DNA of 6,751 bases. Origin: Candidatus Mesolinea sp. Its GTDB lineage: Bacteria > Chloroflexota > Anaerolineae > Anaerolineales > Anaerolineaceae. Of the stretch, positions 5,425 through 6,751 are shown in pieces. Numbering within the stretch: position 1 is the first letter of the stretch; each line of letters begins with the position of its first letter. The notes under the pieces are model-generated. The model did no database searches. It was not told the origin of the DNA and was given only the letters and a program-made list of their open reading frames with translations. Position numbers and translations under genes: made by a program. The stretch lies in the NCBI GenBank assembly GCA_003499715.1, contig DNSH01000147.1, positions 612 through 7,362 of the forward strand, given 5' to 3'.

Positions 5425-5979
5425 ATGGAAGATCAAACACGAAGGCGGATCCCAGATTTATGGTGGCTGTTATTGCTGGAAGGAATTACCACCATTATCT
5501 TGGGAATTTTACTCATCAGCCAACCTGCCGGGACGCTTGCCGTCATTGTTGTCTTTTTAGGGGTTTATTGGCTGATCGAGGGCATTTTCTCACTCATCCG
5601 GATATTTACCCATTCGGGGCGGGCGCATTGGGCTTGGTCTCTCCTGAGTGGGATTCTAGGCATCGTCGCAGGGATCTTAGTTTTAAGCCAGCCGATGCTT
5701 AGCTCCATGATACTTACCACAACCATAGTAATCATCATCGCTATCCAAGGTATCCTTATTGGCATCTTAGATATTGTGCGAGGTGTTCAAGGTGACGGTG
5801 CCGGTGCCATTGTTTTGGGTGTTCTAAGCGCCATCATCGGCATTTGGTTATTAGTCAATGCCACCAAAGCGGCTTTAGCGCTCCCCATCTTGCTTGGCAT
5901 TCTAACGTTAATCGGTGGTGCCCTCTTAGTTTATTTTGCTTTTAGGATGCGCAAGTTTTTTAAGGAATTCTTGCCTTAG
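5425..5979 (+). CDS. HdeD/DUF308-family six-helix membrane protein, copy 2
   Basis: Second HdeD-type inner-membrane protein, also 184 residues and alignable without gaps to the copy at 4450-5004 (about 58% identity by hand). The same six helices and the three-fold 56-residue repeat are kept (Gly20/76/132, Gly27/83/139, Gly53/109/165), but the third repeat has lost its proline: Pro34 and Pro90 are present while residue 146 is Ala. RGVQGDG is unchanged at 119-125. Differences concentrate in the N-terminal arm, in the loop near 63-70 and in the charged C-terminal tail (KFFKEFLP here, HSEINKAVS there). The start is fixed by the AGGAGG site. It has its own extended -10 promoter, and no terminator is evident before the thioesterase gene 67 bases on, so some read-through is possible. 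Tandem duplication followed by long divergence, or two separate acquisitions, would both explain the pair. Function beyond family membership is unknown. Confidence 0.9.
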   Translation: MEDQTRRRIPDLWWLLLLEGITTIILGILLISQPAGTLAVIVVFLGVYWLIEGIFSLIRIFTHSGRAHWAWSLLSGILGIVAGILVLSQPMLSSMILTTTIVIIIAIQGILIGILDIVRGVQGDGAGAIVLGVLSAIIGIWLLVNATKAALALPILLGILTLIGGALLVYFAFRMRKFFKEFLP

Positions 5980-6034
5980 ATAACCTTTTGAGAGAATATT
6001 GCACTTGGGATAACCCCTGAATATTAATCCCCAT

Positions 6035-6040
6035 GGGAGA
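6035..6040 (+). promoter_or_regulatory. Ribosome binding site deciding a GTG start
   Basis: GGGAGA lies just ahead of the GTG at 6047, with seven bases between GGGAG and the start. The nearby ATG at 6033 is out of frame, so GTG is the start of the thioesterase gene. Confidence 0.75.
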
Positions 6041-6046
6041 CCAACC

Positions 6047-6502
6047 GTGACCACTATTCCGCCATCCTACCCCGAGAAATTCAGTTTCTATGCGCCCATC
6101 AGCGTGCGCTACGCCGACCTGGACCCGCAGCGGCATGTCAACAACATCGCCGTGCTGGAATACGTGGAGACGGCGCGCACTGCCTACTATCAAGCCAGCG
6201 GCATTTGGGATGGCAAGACGGTAGAAAATATGGGCATGGTGGTAGCTTCGGTAAAGTGCGACTATATCTCCCCAATCCAGTATGGGCAAGCGGTCCGCGT
6301 CGGCATTATGGTCAACCAGATTGGCAGCAAGAGCCTGCGCTTCCGCTTTCAGGTGGAAGACGCCCAAGGCGAAGTGATCTTTGCCCGCGGCGAGGTTGTG
6401 ATGGTGGCTTATGACCAGCAAGCCGGCCACTCCCGCCCCGTGCCTGAGGATTGGCGGCGTAAATTGGCTGAATTTGAACACAGAGAGGACTTTTTGGCAT
6501 GA
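6047..6502 (+). CDS. Hotdog-fold acyl-CoA thioesterase (4HBT/YbgC-FadM type)
   Basis: Predicted to hydrolyse an acyl-CoA or related thioester in the cytosol; the substrate cannot be read from the sequence. The 151-residue length suits a single hotdog domain. The family signature YADLDPQRHVNN lies at 22-33, with Asp26 at the position of the catalytic aspartate (Asp17) of 4-hydroxybenzoyl-CoA thioesterase, followed by the long helix LEYVETARTAYY. Later strands are visible as VVASVKCDYISPIQYGQAV and LRFRFQVEDAQGEVIFARGEVVMVAYD. The start is a GTG with a good GGGAG site; there is no in-frame ATG before the signature. The stop TGA (6500-6502) overlaps the ATG of the next gene, implying translational coupling with the M42 peptidase. 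Composition is GC-richer than the HdeD genes upstream. It could equally act in lipid turnover or in clearing toxic acyl-CoAs. Confidence 0.9.
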   Translation: MTTIPPSYPEKFSFYAPISVRYADLDPQRHVNNIAVLEYVETARTAYYQASGIWDGKTVENMGMVVASVKCDYISPIQYGQAVRVGIMVNQIGSKSLRFRFQVEDAQGEVIFARGEVVMVAYDQQAGHSRPVPEDWRRKLAEFEHREDFLA

Positions 6503-6751
6503 TCTCACCTCTGCCCGAAGTTGATTACGCTTTCCTGGAAGACTTTCTGGTGCGCTTGCTCAATACCCCCAGCCCGACCGGCTACACCGAGCAAGCCATT
6601 GCCCTTGTGCAGGAAACGCTTGCAGCTTTGCCAAATCTCCGCTTACGCCGCACGCGCAAAGGCGCCTTGCTCGCCACCCTGCCTGGGCCGGAGGCTGAGC
6701 CTGTGCGCGCCCTGACCGCGCATGTGGATACGCTCGGCGCGATGGTCAAGA
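6499..6751 (+). CDS. M42-family metallo-aminopeptidase, N-terminal part, cut by right edge
   Basis: The frame opens at ATG 6499, overlapping the thioesterase stop as ATGA, and stays open for 84 codons to the edge. A GAGAGGA site (6483-6489) precedes it by nine bases. The protein begins with a helix FLEDFLVRLLNTPSPTGYTEQA (about 12-33), the typical start of M42 glutamyl aminopeptidase/cellulase-M-like peptidases, and reaches the first metal-binding motif TAHVDTLGAMV at 73-83, where His75 is an expected zinc or cobalt ligand and Asp77 the associated acidic residue. These enzymes form large cytosolic dodecamers that trim N-terminal residues from short peptides, which would complement the PepF endopeptidase encoded elsewhere in the window. 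The remaining ligands and the catalytic glutamate lie beyond the edge, so completeness cannot be judged. An overlapping frame starting at 6521 has no family features and is not a gene. Confidence 0.88.
   Translation, partial: MISPLPEVDYAFLEDFLVRLLNTPSPTGYTEQAIALVQETLAALPNLRLRRTRKGALLATLPGPEAEPVRALTAHVDTLGAMVK

Noticed and set aside
5995..6027. AATATT repeats and a TTGCAC/TATTAA pair before the thioesterase as terminator or promoter
   Set aside because: The stem is tiny and AT-rich without a T-run, and the promoter boxes match only three and four of six bases.
5960..6508. Open minus-strand frame of 182 codons opposite the thioesterase gene
   Set aside because: It is the antisense shadow of a gene with a clear hotdog signature, ribosome site and coupled downstream gene, and its translation shows no domain features.
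6521..6715. Open + strand frame of 64 codons near the right edge
   Set aside because: It overlaps the M42 peptidase in another frame; the M42 frame from 6499 has the LLNTPSPTG and AHVDTLG motifs.

Overview
The window looks like a bacterial chromosome segment of mixed, roughly half-GC composition, with clear Shine-Dalgarno sites in front of most genes. The gene set (a MetF-type reductase, a PepF-type oligopeptidase, a CcrM-type methyltransferase, two HdeD-type membrane proteins, a hotdog thioesterase and an M42 peptidase) fits a free-living bacterium. I lean weakly towards Chloroflexota (Anaerolineae), but no marker gene here settles the phylum.

Layout from left to right. (1) The 3' end of metF runs to 363 on the + strand. 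(2) Nine bases further on, a convergent AT-rich gene (373-1149, -) encodes a zinc-ribbon, single-membrane-span, extracytoplasmic-domain protein of unknown function. (3) After a 264-base gap that ends in a clear terminator lies a probable two-gene minus-strand operon, ccrM-like (3226-4323) then pepF (1414-3186), read in that order with 39 bases between them. (4) A 126-base divergent promoter region separates ccrM from a + strand HdeD/DUF308 gene (4450-5004), which ends in a strong terminator. (5) A 420-base gap follows with several inverted repeats that no gene explains, then a well-formed promoter and a second HdeD paralogue (5425-5979). (6) A GTG-start thioesterase (6047-6502) overlaps by four bases an M42-family aminopeptidase gene (from 6499) that runs off the right edge.

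The central biological point is the solitary adenine methyltransferase. It matches the alphaproteobacterial cell-cycle methylase CcrM along its whole length, including the C-terminal DNA-recognition domain, and no restriction endonuclease is encoded beside it, so it is probably an epigenetic enzyme acting on GANTC. My hand scan finds only 10 GANTC sites in the window where chance would give about 26. Four of the ten lie inside the AT-rich zinc-ribbon gene, and one lies between the Shine-Dalgarno site and start codon of pepF. The second point is the pair of diverged HdeD genes, each with an inverted repeat centred on or near its -10 box, and the structured non-coding stretch between them.
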